Assembly: GCF_040947875.1 (NCBI RefSeq)
Contig: NZ_JBFRXN010000001.1
Location: forward strand, 744,001-808,000
Reading direction: 5' to 3'
From: Pseudomonas sp. MYb118
Lineage (GTDB): Bacteria; Pseudomonadota; Gammaproteobacteria; Pseudomonadales; Pseudomonadaceae
Length of the DNA: 64,000 bases
Below are positions 25,956-34,858 of this stretch, piece after piece. Within the stretch, counting starts at the first letter, position 1; each line of letters starts with the position of its first letter. The notes under the pieces are model-generated. The model had not been told where the DNA came from, searched no databases, and saw only the letters and a program-made list of their open reading frames with translations. Both the position numbers and the translations under genes were made by a program.

Positions 25956-26468
25956 ATGGCCAACCTGAGCCAGCAGCAAATCGACTTTCGCAATGCCATG
26001 GCGCAGTTGCCGGCGGCGGTGAACATCATCACCACCAACGGCCCTGGCGGCCGCTGCGGGATCACTGCCAGCGCGGTGTGCTCGGTGACCGATTCGCCGC
26101 CCACCGTGCTGGTGTGCGTCAACCGCAACAGCGCCACCCACGATGTGTTCCGCACCAACGGCCAGCTGTGCGTCAACGTGCTGTGCGGCGAACAGGAAGG
26201 ACTGGCCCGCCACTTCGCCGGCATGACCCAGGCGACCATGGCCGAACGCTTCGCCTGGGACCTGTGGGACGACGGCGACACCGGCGTGCCGGTGCTGCGC
26301 GACGCGCTGGTGCAGCTGGAAGGGCGGATCAGCGAGTGCAAGGAGGTTGGGTCGCATTCGGTGATGTTCGTCGAGTTGTCCAACATCGGCGTGCGCGGGG
26401 CGGGTGACAGCCTGGTGTATTTCAACCGCCTGTTTCACCGGTTGGAGCATGCAGGGGTAGCTTGCTGA
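25956..26468 (+). CDS. iacG: Flavin reductase (IacG), partner of IacA
   Basis: 170 residues from ATG 25956, preceded by AAAAGGGG. A longer frame from 25872 has no ribosome-binding site. Single flavin-reductase-like (HpaC/RutF type) domain: FRNAMAQLPAAVNIITT, GITASAVCSVTDSPPTVLVCVNR, and the LCVNVLCGEQEGLARHFAG loop. It supplies FADH2 or FMNH2 to IacA. It sits apart from the iacA-F run, behind the regulators, as its own unit divergent from the response regulator gene. Confidence 0.87.
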   Translation: MANLSQQQIDFRNAMAQLPAAVNIITTNGPGGRCGITASAVCSVTDSPPTVLVCVNRNSATHDVFRTNGQLCVNVLCGEQEGLARHFAGMTQATMAERFAWDLWDDGDTGVPVLRDALVQLEGRISECKEVGSHSVMFVELSNIGVRGAGDSLVYFNRLFHRLEHAGVAC

Positions 26469-26479
26469 ACGTAATTAAC

Positions 26480-26582
26480 CTGTAGGAGCGAGCTTGCTCG
26501 CGATGGTGGTCAACGATAACGCGGGCTGTCTGGATGCCCGCGGTGCCTGGGCTTCCATCGCGAGCAAGCTCGCTCCTACAGG
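26480..26582. repeat. REP pair
   Basis: Head-to-head REP pair directly after iacG, in the convergent gap to the kinase gene. Confidence 0.9.
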
Positions 26583-26597
26583 GTAATGTGGTGGATT

Positions 26598-26628
26598 GAT
26601 CGTTCCCACGCAGAGCGTGGGAACGATC
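26598..26628. repeat. Perfect 14-bp hairpin, non-REP repeat family
   Basis: GATCGTTCCCACGC, an AGA loop, then its exact reverse complement. This hairpin differs from the REP consensus and is, to my knowledge, common between genes of Pseudomonas. It may work as a bidirectional transcript end here. Confidence 0.8.
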
Positions 26629-26648
26629 AACAGGGGGCGGTCGCTCGG

Positions 26649-27671
26649 TCACCGAGTCTGTTGCAGGTACTCCCGCGCCAACCGGCAGGCGCGTTCGATC
26701 AGCATCGGCGCCATTTCGATTGCGGTGGGCGTGCCCTGGCGGGTGTGAATCCAGCCCAGGTAGGTGGTGCCACGCAGCATCAGAAACAGCGCCAGGGTCT
26801 GGCGGTCCGTGTCGGTCAGCGGCTTGACCGCATGATACCCGGCCAGCAGCGCCGCCTGGATCTGCTCGAAGCGCGGATCATCCAGGCAGAAGTACAGGGC
26901 CGTGGCCAGTTCGAACATGTGCCAGCCGAAACCGGCATCGTCGAAGTCGATCAAGCGCAACTGCGGACCCTCGATCAGCAGGTTCTCCGGCACCAGGTCG
27001 GCGTGGATCATGCCGAAGTTGTCCAGATGCCGGCCATAGCGGCGCAGGTCATGGCGCGCCGCACGGCGGGCGTCCTGCAGCAGCTGGCGCTGTTCGTCGC
27101 TGAGCTGTTCCAGCTCCCAGAAACGCCCCCAGAACGGCTGGTTGCCGATCAGGCCTTCTTCGTCCCAGGCATGCCGGACGAACTCGTCCGGTTGCTGCCA
27201 CTGCGCCGCGTGCAGGTGAATGCGCGCGGCAATGGCGCCGGCTTCGGCGTAGAGAAAGTCGATCTCGGTACCGGCCTGTACGCCGTTTTCCGAGGTGCCT
27301 GCCGTCGCACCGGGCAGCCAGGCGAGCATGTCGACCTGGCGCGGTTCGCCAATGTCGGCATGGGCGACTTCCACCAGATGCCGCTCGCCGCGTGCACGGA
27401 TGATCTGCGGCACGGTGATGCCAGCCTGCGCCAGCGCCTCCATCCATTGCAGTTCGGAGCGCAGCGCCGCCTCGCAGTGATAGCCGTGGCGATGGATGCG
27501 CAGGGCGACGCGCTGGCCGTCCTCGCGGTGGGCAGAGAACACCGCGTTCTCGCGAAACTTCACCAGTTGCACATCGCCAAAGGTGCCGTCCCATTGCTCC
27601 AGGGCATGGCGGGCGAAGTCGTGCAGGCGGGCGACCTGTTGGTCGTGGTTCAAGCTATGGAATTCACTCAT
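26649..27671 (-). CDS. APH-family small-molecule kinase (ethanolamine/hydroxylysine kinase-like)
   Basis: 340 residues with the aminoglycoside-phosphotransferase/choline-kinase fold. The catalytic loop is H223-x-D225-x4-N230 (IHADLVPENLL), the metal site IDFDD is at 241-245, and an upstream nucleotide lobe contains RENAVFSA and VALRIHR. It lies 9 bases after a PLP enzyme of the AGXT2L type, and that kinase plus phospho-lyase pairing is the one described for hydroxylysine kinase / phosphohydroxylysine lyase and for phosphoethanolamine lyase. So the likely reaction is phosphorylation of an amino-alcohol hydroxyl group. A real antibiotic kinase is less likely given the neighbours. Confidence 0.72.
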   Translation of the reverse strand: MSEFHSLNHDQQVARLHDFARHALEQWDGTFGDVQLVKFRENAVFSAHREDGQRVALRIHRHGYHCEAALRSELQWMEALAQAGITVPQIIRARGERHLVEVAHADIGEPRQVDMLAWLPGATAGTSENGVQAGTEIDFLYAEAGAIAARIHLHAAQWQQPDEFVRHAWDEEGLIGNQPFWGRFWELEQLSDEQRQLLQDARRAARHDLRRYGRHLDNFGMIHADLVPENLLIEGPQLRLIDFDDAGFGWHMFELATALYFCLDDPRFEQIQAALLAGYHAVKPLTDTDRQTLALFLMLRGTTYLGWIHTRQGTPTAIEMAPMLIERACRLAREYLQQTR

Positions 27672-27680
27672 GGCAGGGCC

Positions 27681-28961
27681 TCAAAGCGCGCTCAGGGCGC
27701 TGTCCAGGGTGTCGACGAACAGGTCGGCGTGCTCGCGGCTGAACACCAGCGGCGGACGCAACTTGAGAATGTTGTCGCCGGCGCCGATCTTGCTGATCAG
27801 TACGCCGTGCTCGCGCATGTGGTTGACCACCCGGCGCGCCTCCGGCCCGGCGGGTTCCTTGCTGGCGTGGTCGCGCACCAGTTCCATGGCGAAGAACAGG
27901 CCCTTGCCGCGCACGTCGCCGATGATCGAATGCTTTCCAGCCAGGGTTTGCAGGCGCTGTTGCACGTAGGCGCCGACGGTCATAGCGTTGTCCAGCAACT
28001 GCTGTTGCTCGATCACATCCAGCACCGCCATGCCGACCGCTGCTGCCACCGGCGAGCCGCCGAAGGTGTTGAAGTACATCGCGCTGCGCCCGAACGACTC
28101 GACCAGTGCCTTACTGGTGACCAGCCCGGCGAGGGGGTAGCCGTTGCCCATCGGTTTGCCGAGGGTGACGATGTCCGGCACCACGCCGTGGGCCTGATGC
28201 CCCCACAGGTGCTCGCCGGTGCGGCCGAAGCCCGACTGCACCTCGTCGGCGATGAACAGGCCACCGGCCGCGCGAATCAGCTCGGCGGCCTTGTTGACGA
28301 ACCCGGCCGGCACCCGTGGCAGGCCTTCGTTGGCGAACAGCGTGTCGATCAGCAGCGCCGCCGGGCGGATGCCCTGGGCCTGCATAGAGGCGATTGCGGC
28401 CTTGATGTTGGCGGCGTATTCCTCCAGTTGCTGCGCTTCGCTGACCCCCGCCGGCGCTCGATAGCGGCAGGGGATCGGCACCGCCCGGGCGTGGGTGGCG
28501 AATGGCTCGGGCGACGGCAGCGCGGTGGTGACTTCGGCCAGCGACGCCGAGTTGCCGTGGTAGTTGTAGTCACTGACGATGATCCCGGTGCCACCGCTGG
28601 CGAACCGCGCCAGGCGCAGCGCCAGTTCGTTGGCCTCGCTGCCGGTGCAGGTGAACATCACCGTGTCCAGCGCTGCGGCGAAGGTCGCGGTCAGGCGCTC
28701 GGCGTAGCGCACCACCTGCTCGTCGAGGTAGCGGGTGTGGATGTTCAGGGTGCTGGCCTGGCGGTGCATGGCCTCGACCACGTGCGGGTTGCAGTGGCCG
28801 ACGCAGGGCACGTTGTTGTACACGTCCAGGTAGCGCCGGCCATCGACGTCGTACAGCCAGACGCCTTCGCCGCGCACCAGGTGCAGGGGCTTGTCGTAGA
28901 ACAGCGGCGAGGCGCTGCCGAGCACGCGGTGGCGGCGTTGCAGCAGGGTGTCTTCAGGCAT
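27681..28961 (-). CDS. PLP-dependent phospho-lyase, AGXT2L-like class III aminotransferase fold
   Basis: 426 residues from ATG 28961, which overlaps the permease stop (ATGCCTGA). Fold-type I: PLP Lys K269 in TLGKPMGNGYP and Asp D239 in ADEVQSGFGR. Many blocks recall the mammalian ammoniophospholyases AGXT2L1/2 rather than ordinary aminotransferases: YLDVYNNVPCVGHCNPH, EHLWGHQAHGVVPDIVTLGK, YFNTFGGSPVAAAVG, IIGDVRGKGLF and NILKLRPP. Such enzymes eliminate phosphate and ammonia from phosphoethanolamine (to acetaldehyde) or 5-phosphohydroxylysine. The kinase downstream would make the substrate. Ordinary omega-transaminase activity is the main alternative. Confidence 0.75.
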   Translation of the reverse strand: MPEDTLLQRRHRVLGSASPLFYDKPLHLVRGEGVWLYDVDGRRYLDVYNNVPCVGHCNPHVVEAMHRQASTLNIHTRYLDEQVVRYAERLTATFAAALDTVMFTCTGSEANELALRLARFASGGTGIIVSDYNYHGNSASLAEVTTALPSPEPFATHARAVPIPCRYRAPAGVSEAQQLEEYAANIKAAIASMQAQGIRPAALLIDTLFANEGLPRVPAGFVNKAAELIRAAGGLFIADEVQSGFGRTGEHLWGHQAHGVVPDIVTLGKPMGNGYPLAGLVTSKALVESFGRSAMYFNTFGGSPVAAAVGMAVLDVIEQQQLLDNAMTVGAYVQQRLQTLAGKHSIIGDVRGKGLFFAMELVRDHASKEPAGPEARRVVNHMREHGVLISKIGAGDNILKLRPPLVFSREHADLFVDTLDSALSAL

Positions 28962-30276
28962 GGTCGGGTACCTCGATGTCGGTGGCGCTGTGCGCACGAG
29001 CGCGCAGCAGGTAGTTGAAAATGCACAGGACGAAGGTCACGCCCAGGGCGATCAGCATCATCAGGTCGAGCTGGAAGCAGGCGGCGATCACCACCAGCGT
29101 CAGGGCCAGGCCCAGCCAGGCAATCAAGGTGCCGCCGACCAGACGGAACGGGCGCGCCAGATGCGGCTGGCTGCGCTTGATCCGCAGGTAGGCGGCGAAA
29201 ATCAGCAGGTAGCAGACGTTGAGCAGCAGCACCACGGCGAGCATCACCGTGGCCGGGTCGACGGTGGACAGCGGCAGGCCGATGGCGCCGATCAGCAGCA
29301 GGGCCGGGTAGGGCGTACCGCGCTTGCCGGTCTTGCCCAGCCACTGCGGGAACAGGCCATCGCGGGCCATGGCGAACAACTGCCGGGAGGCGGCGTAGAC
29401 CAGCGAGAAGAACGTGGCGATCAAGCCGAACACCGCGCCGCAGCCGATTACCTTGGCCAGCCACGAGCCGTCGCCGTAGGCATTGGTGCGGGTCATGGCG
29501 GCGTACAGCGGATCACCCGCCGAGCCCACCGCTTCGACGCCACCGGCGCCCGGTGCGCAGACCAGCACCACCAGCGCCGTCACCAGCAGGGTAGCGACCG
29601 CCGCGAGAATCCCCCGTGGCATGTTGCGCCCCGGGTTGCTGGCCTCCTCGGCAGCCGAGCCGGTTTGCTCGACGGTGATGAACAGCCAGATGGCGAAGGG
29701 TACGCAGGCGAAGATCCCGCCCAGGCTCAGGGCCGGGGTGCTGGTCGCCGCCGGCATCGCCAGCAGGCTGGCCAGCTCGACATGCGGCGCCATGGCCACG
29801 CCGAAGGTCAGCAGGGCCGCGACGGCGATGACTCCGGCGATCATGGTCAGGCCCATGGCTTCACCGACGCCACGGATGTGGATGCCGATGATCACCGCGA
29901 ACAGCGCGCCTTTGACCGCCCAGCCGCCGAGGCCGAACATCGACTCGGTGTAGGCGCAGATGAAGGTCGCCGCCGCGCCAGTGCCGATGGTCAGTGCCAG
30001 GGCACAGGCGACGCCGACCAGGTAACCCACGAACGGCCCGAACGCGCTCTGCGCATAGACGAACACGCCGCCGGCACTGGGCAGCGCCGTCGACAGCTCG
30101 GCCACGCACAACGCCAGGCCACCGCACAACAGGGCCATCAACAAGGTGGCGACCAGCATGTTCAGCCAGCCGCCGGCCATCAGTCCGAAATTCCAGCCGG
30201 AAAACTGCCCGGCCACCACCAACGCAATACCCAGGCCAGCGATCTTTGGCCAGCCCAACGCACTTTTCTTAAGCAC
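28954..30276 (-). CDS. APC family permease, ethanolamine-permease-like
   Basis: 440 residues, about 12 membrane spans, GTG start after GGGAGA. The N-terminal block GLGIALVVAGQFSGWNFGL followed by VAELSTALPSAGGVFVYAQSAFGP recalls the EAT (ethanolamine) branch of the APC superfamily, where 'SGWNFGL' replaces the usual amino acid permease motif. The gene overlaps the phospho-lyase gene by eight bases, so permease, lyase and kinase form one operon. A role in importing ethanolamine or another amino alcohol fits best; an amine or amino acid substrate remains possible given the neighbouring amine catabolism. Confidence 0.78.
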   Translation of the reverse strand: MLKKSALGWPKIAGLGIALVVAGQFSGWNFGLMAGGWLNMLVATLLMALLCGGLALCVAELSTALPSAGGVFVYAQSAFGPFVGYLVGVACALALTIGTGAAATFICAYTESMFGLGGWAVKGALFAVIIGIHIRGVGEAMGLTMIAGVIAVAALLTFGVAMAPHVELASLLAMPAATSTPALSLGGIFACVPFAIWLFITVEQTGSAAEEASNPGRNMPRGILAAVATLLVTALVVLVCAPGAGGVEAVGSAGDPLYAAMTRTNAYGDGSWLAKVIGCGAVFGLIATFFSLVYAASRQLFAMARDGLFPQWLGKTGKRGTPYPALLLIGAIGLPLSTVDPATVMLAVVLLLNVCYLLIFAAYLRIKRSQPHLARPFRLVGGTLIAWLGLALTLVVIAACFQLDLMMLIALGVTFVLCIFNYLLRARAHSATDIEVPDHA

Positions 30277-30429
30277 AGCAGTCTCCCGCGACCCGAAGGC
30301 CGTTTTATTGTTTTTGGGGTTTTTGGAAGGGATTGGCCTTGATACTACGCGGGGCGGGGGGAAGGGCTTGTTTGTGGGTGTGCCAGGTGGTTGGTTGTGG
30401 GTGCCAGATTGGGGACCGCGTTATCGTTC

Positions 30430-30506
30430 ATCGCGAGCAGGCTCGCTCCCACAGGGATCTGTGCCATTCACAAATCCTCATGTGGGAGCGAGCCTGCTCG
30501 CGATAG
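30430..30506. repeat. REP pair in outward arrangement
   Basis: Two elements at 30430-30457 (CATCGCGAGCAGGCTCGCTC type) and 30481-30506 (opposite strand), the reverse of the usual head-to-head order, between the chemoreceptor and the permease gene. Confidence 0.85.
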
Positions 30507-30529
30507 CGATACATCAGGCACCGCAAATG

Positions 30530-32656
30530 TCAGATCCGAAAACTCCCCACCAACTCACGCAACCGCCCCGCCTCACGCTCAAGCTCGGTGCACGCGCGCA
30601 AGGTCGATTGCAGGTTTTCCAGCCCACGCTGGTTGAGGCTGTTGATCTCGGTGATGTCGACATTCAACGCCTCCACCACCGAAGTCTGCTCTTCGGTGGC
30701 GGCGGCAACCGACTGGTTGACGTTGTCGATCTCGCCGATGCGTTGGGTCACGCTGCCCAGGCGGGTGCCGGCGAGGTTGGCGATGGTGACGCTTTCCTCG
30801 CTGTGCTGCTGGCTCTCGGTCATGGTGCTGACCGACTCGCGCGCGCCCACCTGCAAGGCCTCGATCATCTGCTGGATCTGCGCCGCCGACGTCTGCGTGC
30901 GGCCGGCCAGGCTGCGCACCTCATCGGCGACCACGGCAAAGCCGCGGCCGGCTTCCCCGGCACGCGCCGCTTCGATCGCGGCGTTGAGCGCCAGCAGGTT
31001 GGTCTGCTGGGAGATGCCCTTGATCACTTCGAGGATCTGGCCGATGTCCACGGTCTTGGTGTTCAGCACTTCGATGTTGGCGCAGGAGGTGCTGATTTTC
31101 GCCGACAGTGCATTCATTACCTCGATGGTGCGTTCCACCACCTGGCGCCCGTCCTCGGCCTGCTGCCGGGCGGCGGAGGCTTGCTGCGAAGCGTCGCTGG
31201 CGTTATGGGCGATTTCCTGGGCAGCGGCGCCCAGTTGGTTGATGGCGGCGGCGACGCTGTTGGTGCGGGTCGATTGTTCATCGACATCGCTGAGCGACGA
31301 GTTGGACGCCAGCAGCACGCGCTTGGCCCCTTCATTGACCCCCAGCGCCGCCGAAGACACCTCGCGGATGGAGTGATGAATGCGCTCGACGAAGCGGTTG
31401 AACGCGGTGGCCAGTTGACCGATTTCGTCGCGTGACTGCACCGACAGGCGCCGGGTCAGGTCGCCTTCGCCCAGGGAAATGTCTTCCATGACCCGCGTCA
31501 GCACTTGCAGCGGCCGGGTGATGCGATAGGCCGCGTACCAGATCAGCACCAGCCCGAGCAGGGCCGCGCCGCCGCCGAGCAGCAGCGACAGCGCGGTGCT
31601 CTGCACGCCCCGTGCATCCAGGTCCTGTTGCAGACGGGTGACCGGCGCCAGCAGCACGTCCTGCGGCACGCCGACCAGCACGCCCCATGGGGCCGAACCG
31701 GCAATCGGGGTCAGCGGTTCGAGCACTTCGATCTGTTGCCGGTCGGCGAACACCTGCGGCTGGCCCTGGTGCAAGGCGGCCAGGACGGGCGCGTTGTCGA
31801 GCGGCTGGCCGAGCTGGCTGACATCCTGGCTGTTGGCGGAAATCACCCCGCGTGGGCTGACGATGCTGATCCGGCCGCGGCCGTCGAACAACTTGCCGGC
31901 GCTGGCTTCGCTGTTTTGTTGCAGGGCGGCGAGGTTGATGTCCAGGCCGACCACGGCGATGACGCGGCCGTTGTCCAGCAGCGGAAAGGCGATGCTGGTC
32001 ACCAGTTTGCGGCTGCCGGACGCCTCGTCGAAGTAGGGCTCCAGCACGCAGGCCTGGCGGCTGTCCCGGGCACAGGTGTAGAAGGCGTTGTAGGGCGCGC
32101 CGCTGGGGCCGGGTTCGGTGTTGGCCAGCAGGCCTTCGTCGCCGATCACCGCCTGCAATTCACCCGGTTTGCTTTGCACCCAGTACAACGAGAAACGGCC
32201 TTTTTCGTTGCTGCCCAGTTCCGCCTGGTCGGCGAAACCGGCGTCGGCACCGTCCAGGGCGTCAGGCTCGAAAATGACATAAAGCCCGAGCAGGTCGGGC
32301 TTGTCTTTCAGGGCCTGGTTGAGCTGGGTGTTGAGCTCCTGGCGCAGTTGCTGGCGGGTCAAGGTGCCCTGGTGCTGCAGTTGCCGCAGGTACAACAGAT
32401 AACGTGACAGGCCCTGGCCGAATTCGTGGGTCTGGATGAAGGTGCGCTGCACATGCATCGCCTGCACCTTGCCCAGTGCCTGCATGTGTTCGCGGGCGGC
32501 GTCGGCGAGCATGTCACTGCTGGCCTGGGCCACTTGCTGGCTGCTCTGGTGGCTCTGGTACAGCGACAGGCCCATCAGCAAACCCACCACCAGCAGCAGG
32601 CAAAGGCCGGCGAGCAGGGCGATCTTGCTCTGGATCGTGAGGAATTTGTTGTGCAT
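30530..32656 (-). CDS. Methyl-accepting chemotaxis protein with dCache-type sensor
   Basis: 708 residues. Membrane span 1 is at about 12-35, a ~320-residue periplasmic dCache-like sensing domain follows ([26 protein letters not shown] [28 protein letters not shown]), then membrane span 2, a HAMP domain ([25 protein letters not shown]) and the cytoplasmic signalling hairpin with [21 protein letters not shown]. It directs chemotaxis through CheA/CheW. It has the same orientation as the permease operon, separated by REPs. Location in an amine/IAA catabolic island suggests one of those compounds, or ethanolamine, is its attractant; this is inference from position. Confidence 0.88.
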   Translation of the reverse strand: MHNKFLTIQSKIALLAGLCLLLVVGLLMGLSLYQSHQSSQQVAQASSDMLADAAREHMQALGKVQAMHVQRTFIQTHEFGQGLSRYLLYLRQLQHQGTLTRQQLRQELNTQLNQALKDKPDLLGLYVIFEPDALDGADAGFADQAELGSNEKGRFSLYWVQSKPGELQAVIGDEGLLANTEPGPSGAPYNAFYTCARDSRQACVLEPYFDEASGSRKLVTSIAFPLLDNGRVIAVVGLDINLAALQQNSEASAGKLFDGRGRISIVSPRGVISANSQDVSQLGQPLDNAPVLAALHQGQPQVFADRQQIEVLEPLTPIAGSAPWGVLVGVPQDVLLAPVTRLQQDLDARGVQSTALSLLLGGGAALLGLVLIWYAAYRITRPLQVLTRVMEDISLGEGDLTRRLSVQSRDEIGQLATAFNRFVERIHHSIREVSSAALGVNEGAKRVLLASNSSLSDVDEQSTRTNSVAAAINQLGAAAQEIAHNASDASQQASAARQQAEDGRQVVERTIEVMNALSAKISTSCANIEVLNTKTVDIGQILEVIKGISQQTNLLALNAAIEAARAGEAGRGFAVVADEVRSLAGRTQTSAAQIQQMIEALQVGARESVSTMTESQQHSEESVTIANLAGTRLGSVTQRIGEIDNVNQSVAAATEEQTSVVEALNVDITEINSLNQRGLENLQSTLRACTELEREAGRLRELVGSFRI

Positions 32657-32700
32657 TGGAAAAGCCTTTTTCCTGGAAACGAACCCTGTCCCCTATCCCC

Positions 32701-32802
32701 CTGTAGGAGCGAGCTTGCTCGCGATGGAATGTCAGACACCGCTGGGCTTCAGACAGCCAGCGTCATCGTTGACGACCATCGCGAGCAAGCTCGCTCCTAC
32801 AG
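32701..32802. repeat. REP pair
   Basis: Head-to-head pair between the chemoreceptor and the porin gene. Confidence 0.9.
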
Positions 32803-32829
32803 AAAGCAGAGAGCAGAAAGCAGGGAAGA

Positions 32830-34152
32830 TCAGAAGGTGGTGGCAAAAATCAGCTGGCTATACAGGTTCTTGTCGTTGTTGCCCAACTGGGTGCCACCCT
32901 GGTCGGCGCTCTTGTCCGGCTGGAACAGGCCCACCAGCGGCATGATGCTCAGGTGGTCGTTGACGTGCCATTCGGCGTACAGGTCCACTTCGTGGCCATC
33001 GGTATTGCCGAGGTTGCGGTCGATGGTGTCGAAGTTGAAGTACATCGCGCCGACATTGAGGTTTTCCAGGGGCGAGACGGTGAACTTGACCTGCTGGATG
33101 CGCGAGTTGCTGTTGAACGGGCCGGCGTAGTTGCCCGCCACTTCACCCTGGAACCAGGTGCCGAAACCACGGCTGAAACCGTAGAACAGCGTGTCGTAGT
33201 TTTCCGAGAAGCGGCTGTAGCGGTAGCCGACATACGGCGACCAGGCCACGTCGGAGAAGGTCCAGCCGGCTTCCAGGTACCAGGCGTCTTCAGTGCCGGT
33301 GTGCGGTTTGTCCTGCTTGGCGTATTCACCGGAGAGGAACAGGTCCTTGACCCCGGCGTTACCGGTGGCGCGCAGGCTGTAGGTCTTCATGCCGTCGCGT
33401 TCGAGCTGGATCGGCGAGGCGTATTGCTCGTCGATGTCGGTGGTGTCGATGTACGTCAGGCCGACGGTGGCGGCTTCGGACACGTGCTCCAGGGTGCCGA
33501 CGTACATTTCGGTCATGGCCTGGGCGTGGTTGTTGGACTTGAGGTACATCACGTCGCCGCGCCAGCCTTCCTTGCCGCCGATGCGCAGCACGGCGGTTTC
33601 ATCGAACGCCTTGCGCGCGGCCAGCCAGTAGGCGCCGCCACGGTTGAACTCGCCGTCGGCCAGGCCCTTGCCCATGTTCAGGGCGTCGCCGTCGATCAGG
33701 AAGCCATCGCCGACCACGATGTTCTGGCGACCGAAGGACAGGTCGATGCCGTCTTCGCCGAGCACGTCGAACAGTTTGCCCGAACGCCAGCCGAGGTAGG
33801 CGTCTTCGAACTTGGTGGTGCGCTCGGAACCGTCGCTGAAGCCTGCGGCATCGCCGTCACCCCAGGTGCCGGAGCTGAGCAGGTTCGCCGCGCCATAGGC
33901 AGTGCCCGCGCCAGCCAGGCCCTTGTCGAAGCTCAGGCCGTACTTGATGTAGCCCTCGCGCCACGACGAAGAACCTTCATTGAGGCGGCCGGACAGCGCG
34001 TAGTTTTCCTGGCTGTGGAACACGCCGAACACGGCTTCCAGCGTGGCGTTCAGGTGGCTGTCATCATCGGCGTAGAGTTCGTAGGCGCCGGCATGGCCAG
34101 CACTGATCATCAGCGCAAGGGTGGAGAGACGAAGCAAGGGCGACTTGAGCAT
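32830..34152 (-). CDS. Outer-membrane porin (beta-barrel), predicted aromatic-amine regulon member
   Basis: 440 residues from ATG 34150-34152; the open frame continues upstream to 34815, but that part overlaps the divergent cytochrome gene and is not coding. Signal peptide 1-23 (ends AGA/AYE). The mature protein is dominated by alternating amphipathic strands and ends in ATTF, the terminal Phe signature for outer-membrane insertion. The size and alternating pattern resemble alginate-export-like or OprD-sized porins, but I cannot assign a named family. It is divergent from cytochrome c-feaB, and a FeaR-like site points towards it. It probably admits the amine or arylacetic substrate. Confidence 0.78.
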   Translation of the reverse strand: MLKSPLLRLSTLALMISAGHAGAYELYADDDSHLNATLEAVFGVFHSQENYALSGRLNEGSSSWREGYIKYGLSFDKGLAGAGTAYGAANLLSSGTWGDGDAAGFSDGSERTTKFEDAYLGWRSGKLFDVLGEDGIDLSFGRQNIVVGDGFLIDGDALNMGKGLADGEFNRGGAYWLAARKAFDETAVLRIGGKEGWRGDVMYLKSNNHAQAMTEMYVGTLEHVSEAATVGLTYIDTTDIDEQYASPIQLERDGMKTYSLRATGNAGVKDLFLSGEYAKQDKPHTGTEDAWYLEAGWTFSDVAWSPYVGYRYSRFSENYDTLFYGFSRGFGTWFQGEVAGNYAGPFNSNSRIQQVKFTVSPLENLNVGAMYFNFDTIDRNLGNTDGHEVDLYAEWHVNDHLSIMPLVGLFQPDKSADQGGTQLGNNDKNLYSQLIFATTF

Positions 34153-34228
34153 GGTGTGGCATCCGTTCTTGTTCTTGAGCGCAGGTTTGCGGTCTTTTTC
34201 GATACTAAGTCGCGGAACTTTTCCAGCC

Positions 34229-34244
34229 TTTTGTGTGGTTGCCA
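34229..34244 (-). promoter_or_regulatory. FeaR-like site (reverse orientation, toward porin)
   Basis: Minus-strand TGGCA-N8-AAA. The E. coli FeaR site was reported as TGNCA-N8-AAA (from memory). It lies 77 bases upstream of the porin start. Confidence 0.5.
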
Positions 34245-34277
34245 AAGAGTTGGCTGTGCTTGCCAAACTTGCCGTTT

Positions 34278-34293
34278 TGGCAGCCCCGGCAAA
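34278..34293 (+). promoter_or_regulatory. FeaR-like site 1 (toward cytochrome c-feaB)
   Basis: TGGCA, eight bases, AAA. Together with the next site it forms a direct repeat spaced 21 bp (two helical turns), as AraC-family activators commonly bind. Confidence 0.55.
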
Positions 34294-34298
34294 GCAAC

Positions 34299-34314
34299 TG
34301 GCACGCAGCACAAA
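34299..34314 (+). promoter_or_regulatory. FeaR-like site 2 (toward cytochrome c-feaB)
   Basis: TGGCA, eight bases, AAA, 21 bp after site 1 and 115 bases before the cytochrome start. The promoter should lie between this site and 34429; no canonical -35/-10 is obvious. Confidence 0.55.
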
Positions 34315-34428
34315 TCCCGCACCGCGCTGACCACCGACAATCGCTGTCAACCCTGCCGATGCCCATTGCGTCGGCGCTTCCGTGTTGGCGCTCGCCTGAC
34401 GAGCGCGGTTTTTCAAGGTCGCTTTCCT

Positions 34429-34818
34429 ATGTTCACCTCGCTGCGTCTGTCTTTTATCGGTCTGCTCTCGTTCACCGTGGCGCACACCGCGCTGGCCGCC
34501 GAGTGCAGCCCCGACCAGGGCCGTGGCGCCCAGGTCTTCGCCAATGAGTGCGGGGTGTGCCACTCGGTCACCCAGGGCGCGACCGGGATGATGGGGCCGA
34601 ACCTGGCCGGGGTGGTGGGGCGCAAGTCGGGGTCGCTGGCAGGCTTCAACTATTCCCAGGCCATGCGCACCAAGGACGTGACCTGGCAGGCCGAGAACAT
34701 CGCGCAACTGATCACCCAGCCCCAGGCCTATGTGCCGGGAACCTACATGCCTTACATGGGCCTGGCCTCGGCGGACGATCGCCAGGCGGTCACGTGTTTC
34801 CTCAAAGAACAACACTGA
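34429..34818 (+). CDS. Periplasmic class I cytochrome c
   Basis: 129 residues from ATG 34429 (AAGG upstream). A longer frame starting far upstream is an antisense artefact through the porin gene. Signal peptide 1-24 (ends ALAA), haem motif CGVCH at 41-45, and a late Met in YMPYMGL as likely axial ligand: a small mitochondrial-type cytochrome c. It lies 40 bases before feaB, under two FeaR-like sites. It could accept electrons from the periplasmic amine dehydrogenase and pass them to an oxidase. Confidence 0.85.
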   Translation: MFTSLRLSFIGLLSFTVAHTALAAECSPDQGRGAQVFANECGVCHSVTQGATGMMGPNLAGVVGRKSGSLAGFNYSQAMRTKDVTWQAENIAQLITQPQAYVPGTYMPYMGLASADDRQAVTCFLKEQH

Positions 34819-34858
34819 TCAGCCGGTTCCAGGCTGACATTTGAATGAAAGGTGATTT

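Noticed and set aside
26586-29018. 810-residue frame antisense to the kinase and phospho-lyase genes
   Set aside because: The minus-strand genes carry full catalytic motifs; the plus-strand frame is a GC-bias artefact.
32953-34428. N-terminal extension of the cytochrome c gene
   Set aside because: This part of the frame runs antisense through the porin gene; the cytochrome signal peptide begins at ATG 34429.
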